DNA from: CAYVOV01 sp964453525 | GTDB lineage: Bacteria > Chloroflexota > Dehalococcoidia > Dehalococcoidales > UBA2162 | Reading direction: 5' to 3' | Length of the DNA stretch: 64,000 nt | NCBI GenBank assembly: GCA_964453525.1 | Contig: CAYVOV010000001.1 | Coordinates: 186,001 to 250,000, forward strand | Shown: in pieces, positions 9,424 through 17,980 of the stretch | How the letters are laid out: the number at the start of each line of letters is the position of its first letter | Position numbering within the stretch: position 1 is the stretch's first letter | Made by a program: the position numbers and the translations under genes | Notes under the pieces: model-generated | Told to the model about the DNA's origin: nothing | Seen by the model: only the letters and a program-made list of their open reading frames with translations | Database searches by the model: none

Positions 9424-10872
9424 CTATTGCCTTATGTAGGCTGATGCGTTTTTACCGGCGATACGGCCGGAATTGGTGGCAAAGGCTGAGGACAGCCCTG
9501 AGGCGACTTTCATGCAGTAGTCATTGCCGTACATACCGCCGGCATCATAGCCGACAGCATACAGACCGGGTATGACTTTATCATTTTTATCGAGCACTTC
9601 TGTCCTGTGGTTAATCTTGATACCACCCATTGTTCCAAGGCAGACGGTGTGCGCCTTTACCGCGTAATATTTCGGTCCCTTCAGCGGCCGGAGGTACTTT
9701 TGGTTCTTGGCAAACAGGTCGTCATGCCCCTTCTCGCAGAAGCCATTGTACTCGTCAAGGGTAGCCTTCAACACTGCCGGGTCTATCCCTATCTTTCCTG
9801 CCAGTTCTTCGATGGAGTTTGCCTCGTATACTTCCGTAGATTCATTCTCAAGAGCGGCCCGCAGGTCTTTTTCGAAGTCAACAATTTTCTGTCCGGGAAG
9901 AGACTCCGGAGATATTCCTTTATCGATTCCCGCCTCCGAAATACGCCGTACGACGCCGTCATCGAATATATTATAGGTGTAGCCTTCTTTATGCCTGGCA
10001 TTGGCGTTACCCTGGGATGTATCGTAAAACGTGGTGCTTTCATCGCAGAACCGTTCCCCGGCCTGGTTGACCCAGAGGTCGGGCTGCATCACAGCAAAGC
10101 TGATTCGACCTCCCGTGCCCACTTCCTGCCTCTGAGGACCGATGCGAAACAACTCCACGGTATCGATTCCTTCTTCAGCCGCGCCGACCTCCCAGGCCAT
10201 GCGGATGCCGTCTCCCATCTTATCGACGTTGCCGACAGGCTGGAGATTTTTATCCAGGTCAAAACCGGTGTATTTTTTAACCCACTCTTTATTGTTCAGA
10301 TAGCCGCCGCTGGCAACAACTACCGCCTTGGCCGCTACCCGCGTATCTTCCTCTTCTCCCTCCACAATCACGCCGGTAATCCGGTCGCCTTCCTTCAGGA
10401 TTTGTTTTACCGGCGTGCCGGTGATTATTTCCACACCCTTTTCTCTTGCCCGGATAACCAGTGTTTTTATGGCAGCGGTGCCTTCGCCCCTGACGATGTG
10501 ATATGTCCGGGGGGCATCTATCATGTTAATCGTGACCTCGGCAATCTCGACTCCCTGCTCCTCCAGCCAGGCAAGGGTAGAGGCAGACTCATCGACAATA
10601 GCCCTGACCAGTCGTGGATTATTTCGCCAGTGGCCGTACTCGATTATTTCCCTGAAAGCTTCATCCCTGCCATAGGTGATATACCTCTCTTTTTGCTGGC
10701 GGCTTTCCACGGCAAAAGTGCCCTTGAAAAAGTTGGATGTGCCGCCCAGAGAGCGCAGTTTCTCAAAAACGACCACCCCGGCGCCGGCTTCCGCCGCGGT
10801 CAGCGCCGCCACCAGTCCTGAGGCACCACTGCCGATTACAGCAACATCGGTTTCGGCGGGTATTTTACTCAT
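9424..10872 (-). CDS. FAD-dependent oxidoreductase, fumarate reductase/3-ketosteroid dehydrogenase type
   Basis: A 482-residue flavoprotein. The N-terminal dinucleotide site ('VIGSGASGLVAALTAAEAG', residues 12-30) and the C-terminal FAD motif ('GLYAVGYDAGGMYGNDY') are intact. The fold matches soluble fumarate/urocanate reductase flavin subunits, without heme or signal peptide, so it is cytoplasmic. GGAGGACAAG directly precedes the ATG. It sits between the Fe-S/GltD fusion (103 bp upstream) and the acyl-CoA synthetase alpha chain on the minus strand. The context suggests it accepts electrons from the NAD(P)H/ferredoxin module encoded upstream and reduces an enoate double bond; this is inference. 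Other possibilities are a ketosteroid or tricarballylate-type dehydrogenase. Confidence 0.88.
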   Translation of the reverse strand: MSKIPAETDVAVIGSGASGLVAALTAAEAGAGVVVFEKLRSLGGTSNFFKGTFAVESRQQKERYITYGRDEAFREIIEYGHWRNNPRLVRAIVDESASTLAWLEEQGVEIAEVTINMIDAPRTYHIVRGEGTAAIKTLVIRAREKGVEIITGTPVKQILKEGDRITGVIVEGEEEDTRVAAKAVVVASGGYLNNKEWVKKYTGFDLDKNLQPVGNVDKMGDGIRMAWEVGAAEEGIDTVELFRIGPQRQEVGTGGRISFAVMQPDLWVNQAGERFCDESTTFYDTSQGNANARHKEGYTYNIFDDGVVRRISEAGIDKGISPESLPGQKIVDFEKDLRAALENESTEVYEANSIEELAGKIGIDPAVLKATLDEYNGFCEKGHDDLFAKNQKYLRPLKGPKYYAVKAHTVCLGTMGGIKINHRTEVLDKNDKVIPGLYAVGYDAGGMYGNDYCMKVASGLSSAFATNSGRIAGKNASAYIRQ

Positions 10873-10975
10873 CTTGTCCTCCCTCTACTGTAAGTGAAAA
10901 TCATACTTGAAAGTGTCCATAATGTAAAGAAAGTACTCACTCCATATCTCTGAATACAGTTTGAAAAAAATACCC

Positions 10976-13081
10976 TCAGTAGCTGCTCCAGAACTCTACC
11001 GGCGTAATCTTCAGCCTGAGGTCGCATTGCAGGCAGCGGCTGGATTCGTAGTCGGCCCCTTCCCCATCCATATCCTGTATAACCTTGCAGAAGTCCTTCA
11101 GCCGCTCTTCCGGTAATACGTATGATTCCTTATAGCGGGTCATACAGGCGAAGCCTTCTCCCGGTCCCAGCCAGGCTTCGGCTTCCGAATCAGGAGCCAG
11201 TTTCTCGTCGATATTCCCGCTGCTGCCGAGGAACCTGTCAAGGGCGGTGGCGCTTTTTCTTCCCGAGGCGATGGCTTCGATAACCGAGGCGGTGCCGTGC
11301 ACGGCATCCCCCGCGGCAAAAACACCTTCCCGGCTGGTATTCAGGGTAAAAGAGTCCAGTTGGATGAGACTGTTTGCTGTGGTATCGAGTCCGAATCCCT
11401 CCGGAATTTCCGGCCTCTGGCCGATGGCGAAAATTGCATTGTCCGCTTCGAGAACGTGGAGAGAATTTTCCTGGACTTCGATTTTAGCGTTTTTATCTTC
11501 GTCAAAGCTGAACGACTCCACCTCAAGGAACTCCACTCCGGTGATTTTCCCGTTTTCAACCAAGATGCATGTGGAAGTCTGCGACGGATAGACGATAATG
11601 CCTTCTTCTTCCGCCTGGACTATCTCGTCGTCGGTAGCTGGCATCTCCTCCCGGGATTCGATACAGGCTATCTGTACCTTTTCAGCCCCGAGCCGCCGCG
11701 CGGCGCGGGCGCAGTCGAAGGCGACGTTACCACCGCCCAGCACAACGACCTTTTTCCCGATAGCCGGCTTCTTACCGAGGCTGATATCCTTCAGGAAGTC
11801 GATACCGATGAGGGCACCCTCATTATCAGCGCCCTGAATCGGGAGTTTTTGTCCTCTATGAGTCCCCACGGCGACGAAAACGGCATCATATCCCTGTCCG
11901 AAAAGCCCGTCGATTGATTCGATGCGGGTACCGGTCTTTATCTCGACTCCCCTGTTTTTTATGTCTTCTATCTCCATATCGAGTATTTCTCTGGGTAGCC
12001 GGTATTCCGGGATTCCGAAGCGCATCATTCCTCCGGCGAGTGGCAGGGACTCGAAGACGGTAACGGTATGGCCCTGGTTGGCCAGGTAGTAGGCAGCCGT
12101 CAGGCCGGCCGGGCCGGAGCCGATTATCGCCACCTTTTTGCCGGTTGGCGGCTTTATAGTTAAATTTTTATCCCACAGTTTCTCCTCGTCGTACCCGGCG
12201 GCAAAGCGTTTTAGCTCTCTGATTGAAATCGCCTGGTTTACCTCGCCTCTCCGGCAGACACCCTCACAGGGCTGGTCGCACACGTAGCCGAGCACTCCGG
12301 GAAAGGGGACCTTTTCTCTTATCACGGCGGCTGCCGCGGCGTAATTCTTTTCCCTGATGAAACGGATGTATCGCGGAACATCTATTTCGGCCGGGCAGTT
12401 ATACCGGCAGGGAATGAGAGCCGCCCTTCTTTTTCTGCCGGTTCCGATTGCTTCCTTGTCCTGTATCGCCCCGGTGGGGCATACCTCGGCGCAGGCACCG
12501 CAGAACCGGCAGCCGGAATCGGCAAGCGGCAGGTCTGAAGCGGTACCGGTACAGGTTTCCATGCCCTGCTTCCTGTAAAACAGTACGCCGACGCCGCGGA
12601 GTTCCTGGCACGCCCTTACACAGCGTCCGCAGACGACACATTTATCGGGTTCGTGGATAAATAGCGGATTACTTTTGTTAATCGGCAGCAGTTTGGTGCG
12701 CGTCCTAACCCTCAGTTCATCGCTGATGAGATACTGCTTGAGAGACTGAAGCTCACAGTTCAGGTATTTGTTACATGACTCGCAGTCCTGGGGATGCCCG
12801 GCGAGAATCAGTTCCATTGCCAGCCTTCGCCTGCTATCTATCTTTTCCGTTTTTGTCCTGACCGTCAGGTCGTTTGTGGCGGGTGTTGTGCACGAAGTTG
12901 GCAGCCCTTCCACGCCCTCTATCTCCACGATGCACAGACGGCAGGCGCCGATAGGAGACAGGTCAGGATGGTGACAGAGGTGCGGAATGTATATTCCGGC
13001 GTCAAGCGCCGCTTCGAGGACGCTTTTCCCTTCCCGCGTCTCAACGTTCCGTCCGTCTACATTTATTCTAATAGTGTTCAC
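10976..13081 (-). CDS. Multi-cluster Fe-S / GltD-type NAD(P)H oxidoreductase fusion
   Basis: A 701-residue fusion protein. Residues 1-75 form a [2Fe-2S] domain (Cys36, Cys47, Cys50, Cys64). Next is the NuoG-type H-x3-C-x2-C-x5-C cluster site (His96 to Cys108), then two [4Fe-4S] motifs (C-x2-C-x2-C-x3-C, near residues 147 and 192). After these comes the GltD N-terminal Cys domain ('CRYNCPAE') and a two-dinucleotide reductase ('GSGPAGLTAAYYLA' for FAD, 'GGGNVAFDCARAARRLGA' for NAD(P)). This is the layout of HydA/NfnB-like electron-transfer subunits without a hydrogenase H-cluster. It lies 21 bp after the NuoEF-like gene on the same strand and should form a complex with it. Electron bifurcation between NAD(P)H and ferredoxin is plausible but unproven. 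Confidence 0.9.
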   Translation of the reverse strand: MNTIRINVDGRNVETREGKSVLEAALDAGIYIPHLCHHPDLSPIGACRLCIVEIEGVEGLPTSCTTPATNDLTVRTKTEKIDSRRRLAMELILAGHPQDCESCNKYLNCELQSLKQYLISDELRVRTRTKLLPINKSNPLFIHEPDKCVVCGRCVRACQELRGVGVLFYRKQGMETCTGTASDLPLADSGCRFCGACAEVCPTGAIQDKEAIGTGRKRRAALIPCRYNCPAEIDVPRYIRFIREKNYAAAAAVIREKVPFPGVLGYVCDQPCEGVCRRGEVNQAISIRELKRFAAGYDEEKLWDKNLTIKPPTGKKVAIIGSGPAGLTAAYYLANQGHTVTVFESLPLAGGMMRFGIPEYRLPREILDMEIEDIKNRGVEIKTGTRIESIDGLFGQGYDAVFVAVGTHRGQKLPIQGADNEGALIGIDFLKDISLGKKPAIGKKVVVLGGGNVAFDCARAARRLGAEKVQIACIESREEMPATDDEIVQAEEEGIIVYPSQTSTCILVENGKITGVEFLEVESFSFDEDKNAKIEVQENSLHVLEADNAIFAIGQRPEIPEGFGLDTTANSLIQLDSFTLNTSREGVFAAGDAVHGTASVIEAIASGRKSATALDRFLGSSGNIDEKLAPDSEAEAWLGPGEGFACMTRYKESYVLPEERLKDFCKVIQDMDGEGADYESSRCLQCDLRLKITPVEFWSSY

Positions 13082-13102
13082 GGTCGCTCCGTCCGGGCTT
13101 CT

Positions 13103-14773
13103 TTATTCCGTACCGTTTGCCGGGCACCTTTTATCTTTGATATGAGCATCGTAGTCATCACCGAACAGACTGATGCTGCTTAGCACCGGATTGGGAGCGG
13201 TACTGCCCAGACCGCAGATACTACCGGTCTTCATCGCTTCACTAAGCTCGACAAGCAGGTCCAGGTCGTCGGGTCTGCCTGTGTTTCCTGAAATATCTTT
13301 CAGGATATCATACATCTGATAAATTCCCTCCCGGCAGAAGACGCATTTACCGCATGACTGAGTCTGGAGGTAATGAATGACCTCTCTTACCATCTCCACG
13401 GCACAGGAGTCGCTGCTGAATACCTCGACCGTACCGGAACCGATAATTGCTGCCGCTTTTTCCATAGTCTCGTAGTCAATGGGCGTATCCAGAGAATCAG
13501 CAGCGAAGAACGCACCGGTCGGGCCGCCGAACTGGACAGCCTTCAGTCTGTTACCATCGGCGACTCCGCCTCCAATCTCTGTTATTATGTTACATAGCGT
13601 CGTTCCGAACGGGACCTCGATAGTGTATCGGTGAACGATATTTCCGGCAAGGGTCATTACCTTGCTGCCCCGGCTCTCTTCCGTGCCGGTACCGCCGTGC
13701 CATTTCTCCGGGCTGCTCTGAAAAACTGCCGGGACATTGGCGAACGTCTCGATATTATTTATCAGAGTGGGTTTACCATGAAGCCCGCTTGCGGCAGGAT
13801 AGGCGGTGCGGATGTAAGGTATTGCCTGCTTCTCTTCAAGTAAGCGGATGAGCGCTGTTTCCTCGCCGAGTACAAAAGAAGATTCCACCTCTTTTATCTC
13901 GATTTCACAACTGAAAATTGAGTCCAGGATATTTCCGCCGAGGAGACTGTACTCTCTCATCTGCTCCAGGGCTTGGGCAAGCCTTTTTATGCCGTGTTTG
14001 TTTTCAGCGCTAACGCAGACGGAGCAGCGTGAAGCGCCGACCGCGTAAGCCCCGATGAGTATTCCTTCCAGCACCGAATGAGGGTCGCTTTCCAGGATTA
14101 GCCTGGCGGTGCGTGATTCGGGGTCGGCATCTACGGCATTGCAGATGACATACTTTTCACTTCCTTCAGCGTAGCGGCAGATTTCCCATTTATCTGCCGT
14201 GGAATAGCCGGCTCCGCCCCTGCCTCGCAGTACTGATTTTTTAAGTTCTGCAACCACCTGGGCCGGTTTCATCTGCCAAGCCCGGGCAAGTCCGCTATAA
14301 CCCTGCCCCAACACTATGTAGTGATTGATATTTTCCGGGTCAATATTGCCGCAGTTACGCAGGGCGAGCCTGCTCTGAAGTTTGAACAGAGGTATTCCGG
14401 ACATCTCCGGAATACCATCTATTCTCTCGTCACCGATGCTGCAAAGAGCTAAATCCGGCCGCGGGTTCCCGGTAATCAGATAATCGTTTACCAGGGCGGA
14501 GGCTGCTTCCGGGGATATATTCTTGTACAGGATGGAGGGACAACCCGGCTTTTCTATGCGTATGATAGGCTCAAGGTCGTAGTAGCCGCAGGAGCCAGTG
14601 GCGATAGCTTTGGCTGCCAGACTGCGCCTTTCGATTTCTGCCTGAATAGCTGCGAAAATACCTGAAGCAGTGGTATTATCGGCGAGTGACGCAATGAATA
14701 TCTTCGTGCAATCTCTGTCGGTTAAGAAGCTGCATTTAGACCTGGCTTTGGTGAGGACCTGCTCAAATTTCAC
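13103..14773 (-). CDS. NuoE/NuoF-like NADH-binding flavo-iron-sulfur subunit
   Basis: A 556-residue protein equal to the HydB/NuoF core with a NuoE-like thioredoxin-fold N-terminus (residues 1-100). The FMN/NADH glycine-rich motif 'LRGRGGAGYSTADKWE' starts near residue 183, and the [4Fe-4S] site 'SCGKCVFCREG' lies near residue 475. The N-terminal [2Fe-2S] ligands of HydB are only partly present. The start is a GTG with a weak upstream purine stretch. It is first in a four-gene minus-strand unit (NuoEF, Fe-S/GltD, flavoprotein, acyl-CoA synthetase) and is divergent from a CoA-transferase gene. The expected role is exchange of electrons between NADH and the cluster chain of the downstream fusion protein. 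It is soluble, with no complex I membrane genes nearby. Confidence 0.9.
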   Translation of the reverse strand: MKFEQVLTKARSKCSFLTDRDCTKIFIASLADNTTASGIFAAIQAEIERRSLAAKAIATGSCGYYDLEPIIRIEKPGCPSILYKNISPEAASALVNDYLITGNPRPDLALCSIGDERIDGIPEMSGIPLFKLQSRLALRNCGNIDPENINHYIVLGQGYSGLARAWQMKPAQVVAELKKSVLRGRGGAGYSTADKWEICRYAEGSEKYVICNAVDADPESRTARLILESDPHSVLEGILIGAYAVGASRCSVCVSAENKHGIKRLAQALEQMREYSLLGGNILDSIFSCEIEIKEVESSFVLGEETALIRLLEEKQAIPYIRTAYPAASGLHGKPTLINNIETFANVPAVFQSSPEKWHGGTGTEESRGSKVMTLAGNIVHRYTIEVPFGTTLCNIITEIGGGVADGNRLKAVQFGGPTGAFFAADSLDTPIDYETMEKAAAIIGSGTVEVFSSDSCAVEMVREVIHYLQTQSCGKCVFCREGIYQMYDILKDISGNTGRPDDLDLLVELSEAMKTGSICGLGSTAPNPVLSSISLFGDDYDAHIKDKRCPANGTE

Positions 14774-15053
14774 TCGTCTTTCTTTCCAGAGGCTAATATT
14801 TTAAATATAGTATTCGGTGGTACGGTTAAGTCAATGTTTTATGTAGTTTGACAAATAGCAGCCTATAAATTAATCTGGTTCACATATTGTAAGTTGCTAA
14901 CACGGGAAGTAAAATTATCTATGATTCCTTGCGGTAATATTAGCAAAAAATAGCAATAATTGGAAAGAATTTGTGCAATTGAATGACATCAGGACAGTAT
15001 TTGATGCTGAATGAGGCGGACGGGGACGTGAACGTGAAGGGTTACGATGCGAA

Positions 15054-16259
15054 ATGAGTGAAAAAGCTTTCTCTGACCTGAGAGTTCTGGACTGCACCCG
15101 GGGGATTGCCGGACCGTACTGTACAAAACTGCTGGCTGATTTCGGCGCCGAGGTGATAAAGGTCGAGAATCCGGAGGGAGGAGACATTACCCGAAGTATG
15201 GGTCCCTTTCTTGAAGATGAACCTGACCCCGAAAAAAGCGCCACCTTTTTCTACCTGAACACGAATAAAAAAGGTATTACCCTCAACCTTGAAAGCAAAG
15301 AGGGAGTTCAAATATTCAAACAGCTCGTCAGGACAGCCGCTGTCCTTGTGGAGAGTTTCAAACCCGGCAAGATGGCTGAGCTCGGTCTGGACTCCGACCT
15401 CCTGAGGAAGATAAATCCCCGGCTGATAATAACCTCCATTTCCGCCTTTGGTCAGATGGGACCCTACCGCGACTACGAAGCGACGAATTTCACCCTGTAC
15501 GGCATGGGTGGAGCGATGTATACCCAGCGGCCGGGAACAAAACCGATGGAAAGGCCGGTGGTCGAGGGAGGATATCAGGCAGAGTACGCCACCGGAGTTC
15601 TGAGCTACATCGCCACTGTTGCCGCACTCATCAATCAGGGTAACTCTGGTTCGGGCATAACTATCGATATGTCAGTAATGGAGTGTGTCACCAGCACCCT
15701 GATGGGGCACGTTGCCGAGTACTCATATCTAGGTCTGAGCCGGAGGACCAGTCTCTTTGCCATTCACGGCTATCCTATAGGTTACAGCGTTCCTTGCAAG
15801 GACGGATGGATAAGCCTTACCCCTGGAATAGGCGGAGCGCCCAATATCGCCTTTCTTATCGGGCAACCCGAACTTCAGGATGACCCGCTTCTCGCCGATA
15901 CCCGCACCCGTATGGCTGAGCCGGAGCGGTTCGATTCTCTGATTGCTCCCTGGCTCAAGGAGCGCGGCAAATGGGAGATAACAAAAGGAGCCCAGGAGTT
16001 ACGGCTGGCCTTCACCCCGGTTCTGAGCCCGGAAGAGCTTCTTGAGGATAGGCAGATAAAGGCAAGGGAGTTCTTTGCCAGAACCGACCATCCGGTTATG
16101 GGTGAGGTCGCCTACCCCGGAGCTCCGGCCAGGCTGAGCGAATCGCCATGGCAGGCGGGCAGAGCCCCCCTGCTCGGTGAACACAACGAAATGATATATG
16201 GAGAAATCGGCTACTCCGGAGAATCACTCGCCGGATTGAAGAATAAGGGGATTATCTAA
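15054..16259 (+). CDS. CaiB/BaiF family CoA-transferase, first of a tandem pair; catalytic Asp replaced by Glu
   Basis: A 401-residue class III CoA-transferase with the family signatures 'VLDCTRGIAGPYCTKLLADFGAEVIKVE', 'NTNKKGITLNL' and 'SFKPGKMAELGL'. In this family an Asp in a D-x3-G segment forms the acyl-anhydride and then the CoA thioester. Here the aligned residue is Glu177 ('AEYATG'). The neighbour 15 bp downstream keeps the Asp, so this chain may be a non-catalytic or altered partner of a heteromer. It is divergent from the NuoEF operon. A TTGACA at 14848 with a poor -10 at 14871 could be its promoter (weak). Substrates are probably an organic acid and an acyl-CoA. Confidence 0.92.
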   Translation: MSEKAFSDLRVLDCTRGIAGPYCTKLLADFGAEVIKVENPEGGDITRSMGPFLEDEPDPEKSATFFYLNTNKKGITLNLESKEGVQIFKQLVRTAAVLVESFKPGKMAELGLDSDLLRKINPRLIITSISAFGQMGPYRDYEATNFTLYGMGGAMYTQRPGTKPMERPVVEGGYQAEYATGVLSYIATVAALINQGNSGSGITIDMSVMECVTSTLMGHVAEYSYLGLSRRTSLFAIHGYPIGYSVPCKDGWISLTPGIGGAPNIAFLIGQPELQDDPLLADTRTRMAEPERFDSLIAPWLKERGKWEITKGAQELRLAFTPVLSPEELLEDRQIKAREFFARTDHPVMGEVAYPGAPARLSESPWQAGRAPLLGEHNEMIYGEIGYSGESLAGLKNKGII

Positions 16260-16274
16260 TCCGGGAAGGTTTGA

Positions 16275-17636
16275 ATGGCATATAAACTGCTTGGCGGAAT
16301 ACGAATTCTTGACCTGACGATGGTCTTCGCCGGACCGGTCTGCACGAAGATACTTGCCGAGATGGGCGCTGAAGTCATCAAGATTGAATCAATCCAGCGC
16401 GCTGACGTTTTTACCCGGGCAAATGTTTATCCCGAAAATGACGCCGGAGAAGACCCCTGGAACCGGGGCTGTCTGTTCCATACCCTGAATGCCGGTAAAA
16501 AGGGGATTTCACTCAACCTGGGCAGCGAAGAAGGCAGGGAAATATTCAAGCGCCTGGTAAAGATAAGCGATGCCGTGGTTGAGAACTATTCCCCCAGGGT
16601 AATGGAGAACTGGGGACTGAGTTACGAGGAACTGAAAAAGATAAAGCCTGATATAATCATGGTCTCGATGAGCGGTCTGGGACACTATGGTCCCCTGAGA
16701 GATTTTTACATGTACGTGCCGGGTATGGAAGGGATGAGCGGGTTGACCTATATTACCGGTTTTCCCGGTGAGCCTCCCCTGCTTTCCGGCTGTGCCTATG
16801 GCGACTGGGTGACAGGAGCCAGTGCCGCGGCAGTCCTGATGACGGCGCTGTATTACCGGATGCAGAGTGGTAAAGGGCAGTACATCGATGTTTCCGGCCG
16901 GGAGGCGGTTGCCTGTCACATCGGAGAAATCATTACCGGTTATACCCTGAATAAGCAAAATCCGGAGAGGCAGGGAAATCGTCATGCCACCGCAGCGCCG
17001 CACGGCTGTTATCGCTGTAAAGGTGAAGATAGCTGGGTGAATATCGCCGTGGAGAGTGACGTGCAGTGGCAGCGTTTCTGCAGGGCTATCGGCAGTCCGG
17101 CCTGGACGAAAGAGGAGAGGTTCGCCACTGCCCTGAGCCGTCGGCAAAACCAGGACGAGCTTGACAGGCTGGTAGAGGAGTGGACAGGTCAGCACGACCA
17201 TATCGAGGTTATGCAAATCCTGCAGAGAGCCGGGGTTCCTGCTGGTGCTGCCCTTAATATGAAGGAAATTAATATTAACCCCCACTTAATCGACAGGGGC
17301 TTTTTCCAGATTATTGACCATGGCGAAGGAATTGGCGGGAGGCCGGTATCCAGCCAGATGCCGGCGAAGCTCAATGGAGTGGAGAGCTTCGTTCCCAGGC
17401 GGGCGCCGCGTTTCGGCGAAGACGATGAATATGTGTTCGGCACCCTGCTGAAAATGTCGAAGACCGAGATGGAGAAGCTTTCCGAGGATAAGATAACAGG
17501 CGGACCACCCGTTTTCCCGAGGGGAAGACCGACCCGCACCGACCTCATTGAGGAACAAAAGGCAGGCTGGTTTGATCCCGATTACCTCGATGAGCTGAGG
17601 GAAAAACACGGTGAAGATATAGGGAAATACGGTTAG
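16275..17636 (+). CDS. CaiB/BaiF family CoA-transferase, second of a tandem pair; catalytic Asp kept
   Basis: A 453-residue class III CoA-transferase. The N-terminal 'MVFAGPVCTKILAEMGAEVIKIE' and 'NAGKKGISLNL' are clear, and the predicted catalytic residue is Asp177 in 'YGDWVTG'. It is about 40 residues longer than the usual 400 because of an extended C-terminal tail rich in charged residues. It lies 15 bp after a paralogue that has Glu at the same site; the two are likely co-translated and may form a heterodimer like the two-gene CoA-transferases known for benzylsuccinate and malate. The function is to move CoA between carboxylic acids without ATP. The actual acid pair cannot be read from sequence. 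It is the last gene before a repeat-rich gap. Confidence 0.93.
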   Translation: MAYKLLGGIRILDLTMVFAGPVCTKILAEMGAEVIKIESIQRADVFTRANVYPENDAGEDPWNRGCLFHTLNAGKKGISLNLGSEEGREIFKRLVKISDAVVENYSPRVMENWGLSYEELKKIKPDIIMVSMSGLGHYGPLRDFYMYVPGMEGMSGLTYITGFPGEPPLLSGCAYGDWVTGASAAAVLMTALYYRMQSGKGQYIDVSGREAVACHIGEIITGYTLNKQNPERQGNRHATAAPHGCYRCKGEDSWVNIAVESDVQWQRFCRAIGSPAWTKEERFATALSRRQNQDELDRLVEEWTGQHDHIEVMQILQRAGVPAGAALNMKEININPHLIDRGFFQIIDHGEGIGGRPVSSQMPAKLNGVESFVPRRAPRFGEDDEYVFGTLLKMSKTEMEKLSEDKITGGPPVFPRGRPTRTDLIEEQKAGWFDPDYLDELREKHGEDIGKYG

Positions 17637-17980
17637 AAGGAGATACTGACTACCGTATTGACATATGTCTTGTGCCGTTGTTAAATATGAAACTTAACAT
17701 ATTACTTCTGAAGGGCTTTGCCCTGAAAGTAGTATATCCGTGTCACCCTGAGCACATTCGCTCCGCTCAGTGTAAACTCCGCGGAGGGTCTCGGGTGGGT
17801 TGTACTATAAGATTGACTGCCCTACCCTGAGATTCTTCGTCATCCGCCTCTGGCGGATTCCTCAGAATGACATTTGAAGCAAAACCATTCTGGAGAGAAA
17901 GGGGCGAATACGGAATCATACAGGCTTTGTGGAAAGCGGGTAATATCCTGAACTATATGAAATAAAGGAGAGAAAGGCTG
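17637..17980. repeat. Intergenic gap with palindromic repeat, copy 1
   Basis: No gene is seen in these 344 bp. About 17735-17886 carries a composite repeat: a block around CATTCGCTCCGCTCAGTG, then a hairpin block with TCCGCCTCTGGCGGA at its centre, ending in TCAGAATGACA. Related copies lie at about 20773-20921, 59175-59311 and 62128-62243. It probably folds in RNA on either strand. Confidence 0.7.
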
